Source of the DNA: an uncultured Eubacteriales bacterium
GTDB taxonomy: Bacteria > Bacillota > Clostridia > Oscillospirales > Acutalibacteraceae
Reading direction: 5' to 3'
Assembly: GCA_934486615.1 (NCBI GenBank)
Contig: CAKSQO010000002.1
Span: 124,001-188,000, forward strand
DNA: 64,000 bases
Shown here: in pieces, positions 34,813 to 43,269 of the stretch
Layout of the letters: each line of letters starts with the position of its first letter
Numbering within the stretch: position 1 is the stretch's first letter
Translations under genes and position numbers: made by a program
Notes under the pieces: model-generated
What the model was told of the DNA's origin: nothing
Databases searched by the model: none
The model's input: the letters and a program-made list of their open reading frames with translations, nothing else

Positions 34813-34855
34813 AAGTGATAAGCCTGCCTTTCAAGCGGTCTTTGCATTGATAGAA

Positions 34856-34885
34856 ATTATAGCTTAAGCCGTGCCGTTTCGGCAA
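34856..34885 (-). promoter_or_regulatory. Promoter of the ATP synthase operon
   Basis: TTGCCG (34885-34880), an 18-base spacer and perfect TATAAT (34861-34856) lie on the minus strand, 44 bases before the atpI ATG. Confidence 0.7.
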
Positions 34886-35125
34886 TGGTCGCAGGAGTGC
34901 GTTTTGCCGAAATTTTGGTCAAATAAGGTGATTTGCCTATTCGGTGTTTCGAAGCAGTCCGGCTTCAATACATTATAGTATTTTATCGCGGCGATTGTCA
35001 ATAAAATCACGCATTAAATTAGCTGTTTTTTGACATTTGCGCCGATTATATCGGACCTTGACGCCGCCCTGAAAGCGCAAAAGTCGCGCTTAAAACAATT
35101 ATACGTCAAATAATGAAAAAAACAC

Positions 35126-35154
35126 TTGCATTTCTCAAATCGTTATGATATTAT
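35126..35154 (+). promoter_or_regulatory. rpsT promoter
   Basis: TTGCAT (35126-35131), a 17-base spacer and TATTAT (35149-35154) lie 55 bases before the rpsT start. Confidence 0.65.
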
Positions 35155-35208
35155 ATCCGAGTAGCATAATTTTTTATGAACTTAATGATTTTTGAAGGAG
35201 GTGGAATT

Positions 35209-35469
35209 ATGCCTAACATCAAGTCTGCTAAGAAGCGTGTTTTGGTCGCCGAAGTCAACGCTGCCCGCAACAAGGCAATGAATTCTGCGCTTAAGACGTC
35301 TATCAAAAAGGCTAACGCCGCCATCGAGAACAACGCTGCCGATAAGGCCGAGGCTGTAAAGGCCGCCGTCAAGAAGATCGACCAGGCCGAGACCAAGGGT
35401 CTGCTGCACAAAAACACTGCGGCGAGAAAGAAGTCTGCTCTGACTCTCAAGCTCAACGCATCGAAGTAA
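35209..35469 (+). CDS. rpsT: 30S ribosomal protein S20
   Basis: The 86-residue, Lys/Ala-rich protein begins MPNIKSAKKRVLVAEVNAAR and has TKGLLHKNTAARKKSALTLK near its end, diagnostic of S20. It binds 16S rRNA early in 30S assembly. The start at 35209 follows a strong GAAGGAGGTG site; an upstream in-frame ATG at 35176 would place the ribosome site inside the gene. It is monocistronic. Confidence 0.96.
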   Translation: MPNIKSAKKRVLVAEVNAARNKAMNSALKTSIKKANAAIENNAADKAEAVKAAVKKIDQAETKGLLHKNTAARKKSALTLKLNASK

Positions 35470-35487
35470 TTCATACTTTCGCTATAA

Positions 35488-35521
35488 ACGGGCGTCTGAA
35501 ACATCGGACGTCTGTTTTTTT
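35488..35521 (+). terminator. rpsT terminator
   Basis: A 9-bp stem with G-U pairs (ACGGGCGTC/GACGTCTGT) is followed by seven T. From 35549 to 35583 lies one copy of the repeated CGGCGCGAATTT...GTGGGTG element. Confidence 0.7.
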
Positions 35522-35629
35522 ATGCCTGTTTAGGATAAGATGGAGATGGTCGGCGCGAATTTCGGGGCGCGGTGGGTGCTTTTGCAGAACCTGCACGTTG
35601 CATATGCGTAGGTTTGCGTGTCTCCCCCC

Positions 35630-36409
35630 TTACCCGGCGCTTTGAGCGGACTTGTGCCGCTGCTTGCCTGCGCGGTCGATGTAATAATTCTCCCTTATCA
35701 GCAGCTCGTCGGCGGTCACGAACGAGTAGCCCTCGCCCGTCAGCCGCTCGAGTATGACAGGCAGCGCTTCAAGCATTGGCTTTGCGCCGATGTGCATTAA
35801 TATGACCGAGCCGGGCTTTACGTTCTTCAGCGCGCACCCGACAACCCTTTCGGCGCTGTAGCCGGGCTTCCAGTCGAGCGAGTCGCAGTCCCATTGCAGC
35901 GACTGCAGCCCGAGCCCGCGCGCGGCGGTCACGGTCAGGTCGTTGTACTCGCCGTAAGGGCCGCGATAAACGGTGACCTTCTTGCCGGTCAGCCGCTCAA
36001 GCCGCTCGCTGCACGCCCTTGTATCGGCGACAAACTGCTCGCGGCTCATATTTTTGACATGGGAGTGTTTATCGGAATGGTTGCCTATCTGGTGCCCCGC
36101 GGCCGACAGCTTTTTGACCGCCTGCGGATACTTCTCCGCCCACTCGCCGACGGCGAACACCGTAGCTTTCGCCTTGTAGCGGTCGAGCAGGGCTATCAGC
36201 TCGTCGACCCCGCTGTCGTCCCACGCCGCGTCGAAGGTCAGCGCAAGCTGCCGCCTGTCGTTCTCGACGCAGTAGACGGGCAGCTGTCTTTCGGCCGTTG
36301 CGGCAATCAGGAAGCACGCGGCGCTCAAGGCCGCGACTGCCGCCGAAGCTATGCTCACGGCGCTTATCCACACACGTTTTGTCAGCACAAGAACTTTCAA
36401 AATCATCAC
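35630..36409 (-). CDS. Polysaccharide deacetylase (CE4), membrane-anchored
   Basis: The 259-residue protein has one N-terminal membrane anchor (about 12-38) and a NodB-homology domain: LALTFDAAWDDSGVDELIAL (motif 1, in the AAW form seen in sporulation-type PdaA/PdaB relatives), GNHSDKHSHVKN (motif 2, metal His), VYRGPYGEYN (motif 3), LDWKPG and VILMHIGAKP. It should deacetylate N-acetyl sugars in peptidoglycan or another wall polymer outside the cell. The TFDAAW form suggests a PdaB-like sporulation link, but no sporulation gene is nearby. Its start has a weak ribosome site. Confidence 0.85.
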   Translation of the reverse strand: MMILKVLVLTKRVWISAVSIASAAVAALSAACFLIAATAERQLPVYCVENDRRQLALTFDAAWDDSGVDELIALLDRYKAKATVFAVGEWAEKYPQAVKKLSAAGHQIGNHSDKHSHVKNMSREQFVADTRACSERLERLTGKKVTVYRGPYGEYNDLTVTAARGLGLQSLQWDCDSLDWKPGYSAERVVGCALKNVKPGSVILMHIGAKPMLEALPVILERLTGEGYSFVTADELLIRENYYIDRAGKQRHKSAQSAG

Positions 36410-36469
36410 CGATAAATTATATTTGCGGGTACAAGCAGGCTATGCGTGCTTTTGACCGCAAAGTTTTTG

Positions 36470-36498
36470 TTGACAACGCGTACTTGTGGGATTATAAT
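36470..36498 (+). promoter_or_regulatory. Promoter of the lysine riboswitch transcript
   Basis: Perfect TTGACA (36470-36475), a 17-base spacer and perfect TATAAT (36493-36498) put the transcript start at about 36505, right before the riboswitch. Confidence 0.9.
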
Positions 36499-36511
36499 TC
36501 AAATAAATAAA

Positions 36512-36678
36512 AAGCAGAGGCGCGAAATGCATCAGTAGCCCCCGTATTTAAGACCCGCACGGTCAAAGGGGCAAAAGGGCTTTTCGCCGAAACCGAGTCG
36601 GCCGCGTGCGGCGGTCGCTTGAGTTGGGCCGCGGTCGGAACACGTCGCGGACTGTCACTGTGATCGTGGAGCGCTGCA
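36512..36678 (+). ncRNA. Lysine riboswitch (L box)
   Basis: The leader carries the conserved L-box blocks in order: AGAGGCGCGA, CAGTAGC, AAAGGGGCAAAAGGGC, TTTTCGCCGAAACCGAG, GTTGGGCCGC, GGACTGTCACTGTGATC and, at the 3' end, GTGGAGCGCTGC. These correspond to the P1-P5 helices of the lysine aptamer. A transcription terminator 60 bases downstream (36737) gives a clear off-switch. It controls the NhaC-family gene that follows. I identified it by eye; a covariance search would settle the borders. Confidence 0.9.
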
Positions 36679-36736
36679 ATATTTCCCGCTTTCAGGGCTT
36701 GAAGAAGGCTTTTTAAGCGGGCAAGTAAGGATTTTG

Positions 36737-36766
36737 CCGTTTCGCGTTTGCGGGGCGGTGTTTTTT
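36737..36766 (+). terminator. Riboswitch expression-platform terminator
   Basis: The stem CCGTTTCGC / GCGGGGCGG (with three G-U pairs) is followed by TGTTTTTT, 65 bases before the start codon. An upstream CCCGCTT...AAGCGGG stem at about 36687-36722 may be the alternative fold. Confidence 0.75.
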
Positions 36767-36831
36767 ATACCGCAGCTTTGGAGTTTAAGTGGTTTTTACT
36801 ATTACGGCTTAAAAGAAATGAGGGAAGAAAA

Positions 36832-38652
36832 ATGTTTGCAAAGCAAAAATTCAGGCGGTTTGCGGTACTTGCCGCCGTGTGCGCGATTGTCGTTTTCTGT
36901 ATGACCTATCTGGGTCTGTCGGTCGCGGCCGACGGCAGCTCCGACAAGGCGGCGGGCGCCGACAGCTTCACCGTCACGGTCGACGGTGAAGACACCGAGT
37001 ACGACCTCTCCGACGGTGAGAGCGCTCAGGCCTACGTTGACGGCTACGCCGACAATCTGGTGAACGACAAGGGCTTTGAGAGCCACATATCCTCGGCTCT
37101 TGAGACCGTCAGAAAGTCGGTCGGGCAATACGCGACCGTGTGGGCGCTCGTCCCGCCGCTGGTTGCGATAGTGCTGGCGCTGATAACAAAGGAGGTCTAC
37201 TCCTCGCTGTTCGTCGGTATCCTCATCGGCGGCATGATATACTCGAACTTCAGCTTTGAGGGCACTATGGTTCACGTTTTCAGCGACGGCTTCGTCGGCA
37301 GCGTTGCCGACGCATACAACGTCGGTATCATTATCTTTCTTATAATGCTCGGCGCCATGGTCGCGATGATGAACAAGGCAGGCGGCTCGGCGGCGTTCGG
37401 CCGTTGGGCGACCAAGCATATCAAGAGCCGCACAGGCGCTATGCTCGCGACTGTTGCACTCGGCGTGCTGATATTCGTTGACGATTACTTCAACTGCCTG
37501 ACCGTCGGCTCGGTCATGCGCCCGGTGACCGACAAGCAGAACGTCTCGCGTGCAAAGCTTGCCTACCTCATTGACGCGACGGCCGCGCCCGTTTGCATTA
37601 TCGCGCCCATTTCGTCGTGGGCGGCAGCGGTTGCGGGCTTTGCAAAGGGAGCGGGAGCCGAGAGCGGCATTTCGCTGTTTGTCAGCGCTATTCCCTACAA
37701 CTTCTATGCTCTGCTGACAATTGTAATGATGATAGTCATTTCGGTCGCTAACATCGACTACGGTCCGATGAAAAAGCACGAGGACAACGCCAAAAACGGC
37801 GATATTTTCACCACCGAGGTCAAGACTGCCGTAGAAAACATGGAAGGAAATGAGCGCGGCCGCGTGTGCGACCTTGTTGTTCCCGTCATCTTCCTTATCA
37901 TAGCATGCGTTATGGGCATGATATACTCGGGCGGCTTCTTCACCGAAGGCAGCGGAGGCTACAGGGACTTTGTCACCGCGTTTTCCAACTCGGATGCTTC
38001 GGTCGGCCTGCTTTACGGCTCGTTTATTTCGGTCATATTCACGGTCATCTTCTTTATGTGCAGGCGCGTGCTGTCGTTTAAAGACTGCATGGCGTCTATC
38101 CCCGACGGCTTCAAGGCAATGGTGCCCGCCATTATGATCCTCGTCTGCGCGTGGACGCTCAAGACCATGACCGACAGCCTCGGCGCGAAGATATTCATTT
38201 CACAGCTTATTGAAAGCAGCGCAGGTGCGTTCAATTTCCTGCTGCCTGCAATTATATTTGTTATAGCAGTCGGACTTTCGTTCTCAACGGGTACTTCGTG
38301 GGGCACGTTCGGCATACTTATTCCGATAGTGCTCAGCGTTTTCACTGCAGAGAGCGGCCCGATAACCGTCATCTCCATCTCCGCGTGCATGGCGGGTGCG
38401 GTCTGCGGCGACCACTGCTCACCCATTTCCGACACGACCATTATGGCATCCGCAGGCGCGCAGTGTGACCACATCAGCCACGTTTCAACGCAGCTGCCTT
38501 ATGCGATGACGGTCGCTGCGGTCAGCTTCATTGCCTACATCATCGCAGGCTTCATTCAAAACTGGCTTATCGTGCTGCCTATCGCGATAGTCCTGCTTAC
38601 GGCGACACTCTTCGTTATAAAAGCGGTCGTCGCCAAGCGCGAAAAGGCCTGA
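36832..38652 (+). CDS. NhaC-family transporter under lysine riboswitch control (LysW-like)
   Basis: The 606-residue protein begins with a hydrophobic segment (about 9-29), then about 80 hydrophilic residues outside the cell (SFTVTVDGEDTEYDLSDGES), followed by a 10-12-helix NhaC-type carrier. Typical marks are LGVLIFVDDYFNCLTVGSVM and AVCGDHCSPISDTTIMASAG. NhaC members are Na+/H+ or Na+-coupled organic-solute antiporters. NhaC proteins behind lysine riboswitches have been proposed as lysine transporters (LysW). The L box here predicts the same: repression when lysine is ample. I chose ATG 36832 because GAGGGAAG lies upstream. The N-terminal domain is an unusual addition. Confidence 0.85.
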   Translation: MFAKQKFRRFAVLAAVCAIVVFCMTYLGLSVAADGSSDKAAGADSFTVTVDGEDTEYDLSDGESAQAYVDGYADNLVNDKGFESHISSALETVRKSVGQYATVWALVPPLVAIVLALITKEVYSSLFVGILIGGMIYSNFSFEGTMVHVFSDGFVGSVADAYNVGIIIFLIMLGAMVAMMNKAGGSAAFGRWATKHIKSRTGAMLATVALGVLIFVDDYFNCLTVGSVMRPVTDKQNVSRAKLAYLIDATAAPVCIIAPISSWAAAVAGFAKGAGAESGISLFVSAIPYNFYALLTIVMMIVISVANIDYGPMKKHEDNAKNGDIFTTEVKTAVENMEGNERGRVCDLVVPVIFLIIACVMGMIYSGGFFTEGSGGYRDFVTAFSNSDASVGLLYGSFISVIFTVIFFMCRRVLSFKDCMASIPDGFKAMVPAIMILVCAWTLKTMTDSLGAKIFISQLIESSAGAFNFLLPAIIFVIAVGLSFSTGTSWGTFGILIPIVLSVFTAESGPITVISISACMAGAVCGDHCSPISDTTIMASAGAQCDHISHVSTQLPYAMTVAAVSFIAYIIAGFIQNWLIVLPIAIVLLTATLFVIKAVVAKREKA

Positions 38653-38708
38653 TTAGGCCGCAGTGCAAAAGCCTGCTCACCGGCTGTTTATGCACCGACA
38701 CATCAACA

Positions 38709-38754
38709 AAAGCCGTGCGCTCCCTCATTTTCAGGCGAGTGCACGGCTTTAAAA
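38709..38754. terminator. Shared bidirectional terminator
   Basis: The 14-bp stem AAAGCCGTGCGCTC/GAGTGCACGGCTTT with A/T flanks lies between the convergent lysine-transporter and mscS genes. Confidence 0.85.
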
Positions 38755-38761
38755 TTTATCC

Positions 38762-39568
38762 TTATTTTGTGTGAACGTCGAGCTGCGGAAACGGTATCGA
38801 AATGCCGTTTTTATCGAATGCCTTTTTGACCTGCTCGGGCAGGCGCAGCTTGACTTTCCAGTAGTCCCCGCTCTTGACCCAGATGCGCATGACAAAGTCG
38901 AGCGAGCTTGAGTTCATCGTCGTCAGTATGACCTCGGGCGCGGGAGTATCGAGCGCCTCGGGCGTTTCGCTTGCGAGTGTCAGAAGTACATCGCGGGTCT
39001 TGTCAATATCGTCGGAATAAGAGGTCGAGCATGGTATGTCGAGCCTGACCTCCTCCTTTTGCCAGTAATTTACAACGTCGCCCGCCATCACCGTGCCGTT
39101 GGGGATAGTCACGACGTGATTGTCGGCGGTGTAAAGCACGGTATAAAACACGGTTATGTCGTGCACCGTGCCCGTTTTGCCGCTGGTTTCGATGTAATCG
39201 CCGACCCTGAACGGCTTGAAAATCAGTATCATCAGCCCGCCCGCGAGGTTTGACAGCGCGCCCTGCAGCGCAAGGCCGACCGCCAGTCCGCAAGACGCGA
39301 GCACCGTCATGAACGAGGTCATCGGTATGCCGAGAACGTAGGCCGCAGTCAGCACGACAAGCGCGTTGAGCACGATTTTAAGTGCGCTGTTTATGAACGT
39401 GCGCACACCCGCGTCGAGCTTTGAATAGCCGTGTCCGCGGTTTATCCACTTTATCACCCACTTTGACAGCTTCAGTCCGATTACGAGGATAAGCGCCGTG
39501 AATATCAGCTTCATCCCGACGTTCGTGACCGCTTCGGCCAGCCGGTCGAGTATCTTTTGAGTGTCCAT
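38762..39568 (-). CDS. mscS: Small-conductance mechanosensitive channel MscS
   Basis: The 268-residue protein has three N-terminal helices and the MscS pore helix LASCGLAVGLALQGALSNLA, followed by GGLMILIFKPFRVGDYIETS, then TVHDITVFYTVLYTADNHVV, IPNGTVMAGDVVNYW. It opens under membrane tension and releases solutes on hypo-osmotic shock. I chose ATG 39568, with GGAGGA about 6 bases upstream; the longer frame from 39628 overlaps the promoter. It is monocistronic. Confidence 0.94.
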   Translation of the reverse strand: MDTQKILDRLAEAVTNVGMKLIFTALILVIGLKLSKWVIKWINRGHGYSKLDAGVRTFINSALKIVLNALVVLTAAYVLGIPMTSFMTVLASCGLAVGLALQGALSNLAGGLMILIFKPFRVGDYIETSGKTGTVHDITVFYTVLYTADNHVVTIPNGTVMAGDVVNYWQKEEVRLDIPCSTSYSDDIDKTRDVLLTLASETPEALDTPAPEVILTTMNSSSLDFVMRIWVKSGDYWKVKLRLPEQVKKAFDKNGISIPFPQLDVHTK

Positions 39569-39599
39569 ACGATTCCTCCGAAAAGTTTCTTTTATTCTG

Positions 39600-39628
39600 A
39601 TTATATCCCAAATTCGGTTACTTGGCAA
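39600..39628 (-). promoter_or_regulatory. mscS promoter
   Basis: TTGCCA (39628-39623), a 17-base spacer and perfect TATAAT (39605-39600) on the minus strand are 32 bases from the start. Confidence 0.8.
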
Positions 39629-39708
39629 GAAAAAGCCTGCGCCGTTTATCCGACAGGCTGAAAATTATGTGAAGTGCGACAAAATCACTGATTTTGCAGC
39701 CTGCACTA

Positions 39709-39737
39709 TTGCCTTTTACATTTGAATGCGATATTAT
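39709..39737 (+). promoter_or_regulatory. Promoter ahead of ABC remnant and M16C protease
   Basis: TTGCCT (39709-39714), a 17-base spacer and TATTAT (39732-39737) occur. No later promoter is obvious before the protease gene. Confidence 0.5.
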
Positions 39738-39740
39738 TAG

Positions 39741-40055
39741 ATGGGTTCTTCGCAGCTGAGCTTTAAACCGATGAAGAGCCTTCCGAAAGAACCCGTAAAT
39801 AAGCTTTTCGACATCGGCAGCATCGCTGTTCAGGTCGAGCCGGTCAAAGCTCGCGCCGACAAAGCTGCCGTGACCGACTTTACGGACAGATTGACGGAGA
39901 ATAAGGCCGCGGTTATGCCTGCCCATAACTGCTTCGCAACGCGTAACGCCGTCTGCGCCATAGTTATTAAAGGCGGAGAGACCGAAGCCGCGGGTACTCC
40001 CGAGGAGCTGCTCGGGAGCAACGAGTTCTGCCGTATGTTCAGCCGAACACTGTAA
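39741..40055 (+). pseudogene. Degraded ABC-exporter ATPase C-terminus
   Basis: The 104-codon open frame resembles the last part of an ABC exporter nucleotide-binding domain: TENKAAVMPAHNCFATRNAV for the usual NKT-x2-IAHRLATVRNA, then IVIKGGETEAAGTPEELLGS and a C-terminal FCRMFS. The switch-His sequence is damaged (AHN for AHR), Walker A and signature are absent, and the first 50 residues match nothing known to me. It is probably a decayed remnant. It lies 40 bases before the M16C protease gene. No start or ribosome site is convincing. Confidence 0.45.
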
Positions 40056-40094
40056 TTTTCAGAGCCTTTTTTGAAAACAGAAAGGAGTTTTCCC

Positions 40095-42977
40095 ATGCAA
40101 TCAAACGACATCAAGCTGAGCGCCGCCGCCGTCGGCGACGTCTGCCGCGGCTTCAGACTTGTAAACAAGCAATATGTCGAGTCAAAAGCCGCCGACCTGT
40201 ACACTCTCAAGCACGAGAAAACGGGCGCCGAGCTGCTCTATTTTGACCGCAGCGACGAGAACAAGACGTTCTCCGTCGCGTTCAAGACCCTGCCCGAGGA
40301 CAGCACGGGCGTGTTCCACATTCTCGAGCACAGCGTGCTCAACGGCTCGCGCAAATTCCCTGTGAAGGAGCCGTTTGTGTCGATGCTGCAAAGCTCGATG
40401 CAGACTTTCCTCAACGCGATGACCTACAGCGACAAGACGGTGTTCCCCGTTTCCAGCCGCAACGAGCAGGATCTGTTCAACCTGATGGAGGTCTATCTTG
40501 ACGCGGTGTTCTGCCCCGCCATTTACGACCGACCCGAAATTTTCATGCAGGAGGGCTGGCACTACGAGTTCAAATCGGACGACAGCGAGCCCTACTTCAA
40601 CGGCGTTGTTTTCAGCGAGATGAAGGGCGTTTACGCCGACGTTGACCGCGTCATTGCCGACGAGACCGAGCGTATGCTCTTCCCCGACACAAGCTACGGC
40701 TTCATCAGCGGCGGTCACCCCGACAACATCACCGACTTAACTTACGAGAAGTTCATCGCGACCCACAAGCGCTTCTATCACCCGTCGAACGCGAGGATTT
40801 TCCTCGACGGACATATGGACGTTGATGCGGCGCTTGCGCTCATCGACGGCGACTATCTGTCCAAGTACGACCGCCGCGAGCCCGACTTCGACTTTGTCCG
40901 TCAGACCCCGAAGGCGGTCGAGAGCACCCTGCTCTTCGAGCCGCGCGAGGGCGAGGAGGAGCTTGCGCACCTGTCCGTGGCGAAGATACTCTGCGACCAC
41001 GACGACGTGCTGAAAATCTATGCGGCGAAGGTGCTCGCCGACTACCTGACAGGCTCGAACGAAGCGCCGCTCAAGCGCGCATTCCTTGAAAAGGGTCTGG
41101 CGCAGGACATCAGCCTTGAAATCTGCGACGGCATTTATCAGCCGTTCTTCGCCCTCGTCGTCCGCAACACGAGCGCGGATAAGTTTGACGAAATCAAAGC
41201 TTTCATTCCCGAAGCCGTCAAGGCTATGCTCGCAAACGGGCTTAACCGCAGGTCGCTGACCGCGTCGCTCGAGCGCTTCGCGTTCGTAAACCGCGAGATA
41301 AGCGAGCCGTACGGCGTTGAGCTTGCGGTAAAGGCGCTCGACGGCTGGCTCTACGGTGACGACCCGCTGACCCACATCGACAACGCGGGCGTGTTCGATG
41401 AGCTGCACGCAAAGCTCGACGAGGGCTGCTTTGAAGCGCTGCTTGACGAAATGCTTGGCTCTGCCGAAGCCATGTCGTACCTGAGCGTGCTGCCCTCGAC
41501 GACCAAGGCCGAGCTTGACGCAAAGCGCGAGAGCGACAAGGTCGCCGCCGCAACCGCCAAATGGAGCGCGGACGAGCGCGCAAGGCAGCTTGCCGCGTTC
41601 AAAAAAATGCAGCAATGGCAGCAGACTCCCGACACGGACGCCGCCCTCGCCGCCCTGCCGCACCTCGCTTTAAAGGACGTGCCCGTTGAGGTCGCGCCGA
41701 TTGAAACTGCAATCAGCTCTGTCAGGGGCTGCGACGTGCTCGAGGTCAACGGCGACACAAACGGCATCGTTTACCTTAACCTGTATTTCGACGTGTCGGA
41801 CTTCACCTGCGACGAGCTGCGTCTGCTGAATGTAATGACAGCGTTCTTCGGTGAGCTGCGCACCGAGCACTACTCGGCCGACGAGCTGCAAACGGACATC
41901 AAGGCTACGCTCGGCGGACTTGAGTTAAAGATAGCCGTTATGTCCAAGGCAGGCGACACGGCGCACTGCAAGCCGTACCTTTTAGTCGGCGCGAGCATGC
42001 TCAAAGAAAATGTCACGCCTGCGCTTGAGCTGATACGCGAGATTCTGCTGAACGCCCGCTTTGACGAGGCAGACCGCATCGCTGAAACCGTCGCGCAGAG
42101 CGACTACTTTCTCAAGCAGTCGCTTATAGGCAACGGCCACGTTTTTGCGATAAGCAAGGCGCTCTCCGCGTTCTCGTCCGAGGGCGCGCTCAAGGATGCG
42201 CTCGAGGGCGAGAGCTTCGTAAAATGGTTCGCCGATTTTGCGGAAAAGTTCGGAGCCGACCCCGAAAGCTTCAGCAAGCGCTTTGCCGAGCTTAACGCAA
42301 AGGCGTTCACGTCGGGCCGCCTGTTCGCAGGCTTCGGCGGCGAGCTTGAGCTGAGTTCGCTCGAGAGCCTTATCGCCGCCATACCGGACGGCAAGCCTGC
42401 CGCTGCGGCCGAGCTGCCCGTCTTTGAGCGCGGCAACTGCGCAATCGAAATTCCGTCCGACGTCGGCTATTCGGCGCTCGGCAACAACCTTTACGCTATG
42501 GGCAGGCGCTTTACCGGCGCCTGCAGCGTGCTCGGCTCGCTGATGACGTTCGGCTACCTGTGGAACGCGGTGCGCGTTCAGGGCGGCGCTTACGGCACGG
42601 GCATGAGCGTGCGCGCAAACGGCGACGTATTCTGCTACTCCTACCGCGACCCGAATCTTGAAAATTCGCTTGCCGCTTTCAGCGGTACGGCGGATTTCCT
42701 GCAGGGCTTCCTCGCACAGGGAATGCCGCTTGACGACATCATCATCGGCACGGTCAACCAGACCGACCCGCTGCTCGACCCGTCCGGCAAGTGCGACCTT
42801 ATGTGCGCACGCTATCTCAGGGGCACTGCGCACGACGACATCGCGCGCATCCGCCGCGAGATCCTCTCGACCTCGCCCGACGACCTCACCGAGCTGGTCG
42901 GTATGCTGCTCGAATGCGTCGAGAGCGGCAGGTTCTGCGCCGTCGGCAACAGGGACTCCGTCGCGTTCGTGAAATAA
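40095..42977 (+). CDS. M16C family zinc metallopeptidase (presequence protease-like)
   Basis: The 960-residue protein has the inverted zinc motif HILEH (H75, E78, H79) in FHILEHSVLNGSRKFPVKEP. Downstream are the conserved WHYEF and FNGVVFSEMKG with the third zinc ligand Glu. A second, inactive half follows (GGAYGTGMSVRANGDVFCYS, SYRDPN). This four-domain arrangement of about 950-1000 residues is typical of the PreP/HypA type of M16C. It lacks a signal peptide, so it degrades peptides in the cytoplasm. Start at ATG 40095 is supported by AAAGGAG. It is followed by its own terminator. Confidence 0.93.
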   Translation: MQSNDIKLSAAAVGDVCRGFRLVNKQYVESKAADLYTLKHEKTGAELLYFDRSDENKTFSVAFKTLPEDSTGVFHILEHSVLNGSRKFPVKEPFVSMLQSSMQTFLNAMTYSDKTVFPVSSRNEQDLFNLMEVYLDAVFCPAIYDRPEIFMQEGWHYEFKSDDSEPYFNGVVFSEMKGVYADVDRVIADETERMLFPDTSYGFISGGHPDNITDLTYEKFIATHKRFYHPSNARIFLDGHMDVDAALALIDGDYLSKYDRREPDFDFVRQTPKAVESTLLFEPREGEEELAHLSVAKILCDHDDVLKIYAAKVLADYLTGSNEAPLKRAFLEKGLAQDISLEICDGIYQPFFALVVRNTSADKFDEIKAFIPEAVKAMLANGLNRRSLTASLERFAFVNREISEPYGVELAVKALDGWLYGDDPLTHIDNAGVFDELHAKLDEGCFEALLDEMLGSAEAMSYLSVLPSTTKAELDAKRESDKVAAATAKWSADERARQLAAFKKMQQWQQTPDTDAALAALPHLALKDVPVEVAPIETAISSVRGCDVLEVNGDTNGIVYLNLYFDVSDFTCDELRLLNVMTAFFGELRTEHYSADELQTDIKATLGGLELKIAVMSKAGDTAHCKPYLLVGASMLKENVTPALELIREILLNARFDEADRIAETVAQSDYFLKQSLIGNGHVFAISKALSAFSSEGALKDALEGESFVKWFADFAEKFGADPESFSKRFAELNAKAFTSGRLFAGFGGELELSSLESLIAAIPDGKPAAAAELPVFERGNCAIEIPSDVGYSALGNNLYAMGRRFTGACSVLGSLMTFGYLWNAVRVQGGAYGTGMSVRANGDVFCYSYRDPNLENSLAAFSGTADFLQGFLAQGMPLDDIIIGTVNQTDPLLDPSGKCDLMCARYLRGTAHDDIARIRREILSTSPDDLTELVGMLLECVESGRFCAVGNRDSVAFVK

Positions 42978-42991
42978 GCAAAGAGGCACTT

Positions 42992-43036
42992 AAATCAGGC
43001 GCGCCTTTTGCACCGACTCAAGGTGCGCTTGATTTT
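42992..43036 (+). terminator. Terminator of the M16C protease gene
   Basis: The imperfect 15-16-bp stem AAATCAGGCGCGCCTT / AAGGTGCGCTTGATTT ends in TTTT. Confidence 0.8.
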
Positions 43037-43161
43037 AGGCGATTTCAACCGATGCCGACATCGGCAGACAAGGGTAAGCACGGTTTTTTTCTGTCTGCCG
43101 ACGGTAATGTTTGACTTTTTCAAAGCGGCGATGTATAATTGCATATGTTCACAGCGCATAC

Positions 43162-43235
43162 GCAGGTGTAGTTTAATGGCAGAACATCAGCTTCCCAAGC
43201 TGAATACGGGGGTTCGATTCCCCTCACCTGCTCCA
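43162..43235 (+). tRNA. tRNA-Gly (anticodon CCC)
   Basis: A 74-base cloverleaf has acceptor GCAGGTG/CACCTGC, D arm TAGTTTAATGGCAGAAC, anticodon stem TCAGC/GCTGA with loop TTCCCAA (anticodon CCC), T arm GGGGGTTCGATTCCCCT, discriminator T and encoded CCA. It reads GGG codons. Confidence 0.95.
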
Positions 43236-43237
43236 AA

Positions 43238-43269
43238 AAAGCTCCAAGTCATTTGACTCGGAGCTTTTT
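43238..43269 (+). terminator. Terminator of tRNA-Gly
   Basis: The stem AGCTCC..GTC/GAC..GGAGCT is followed by five T, just after the CCA end. Confidence 0.85.

Larger units (their letters stand above)
34813..35208. other. Divergent intergenic region, atp operon / rpsT
   Basis: No gene is seen in about 395 bases. It contains the leftward atp promoter and the rightward rpsT promoter listed separately. The 200 bases between them show no repeat, riboswitch or clear operator to the eye. Confidence 0.7.
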
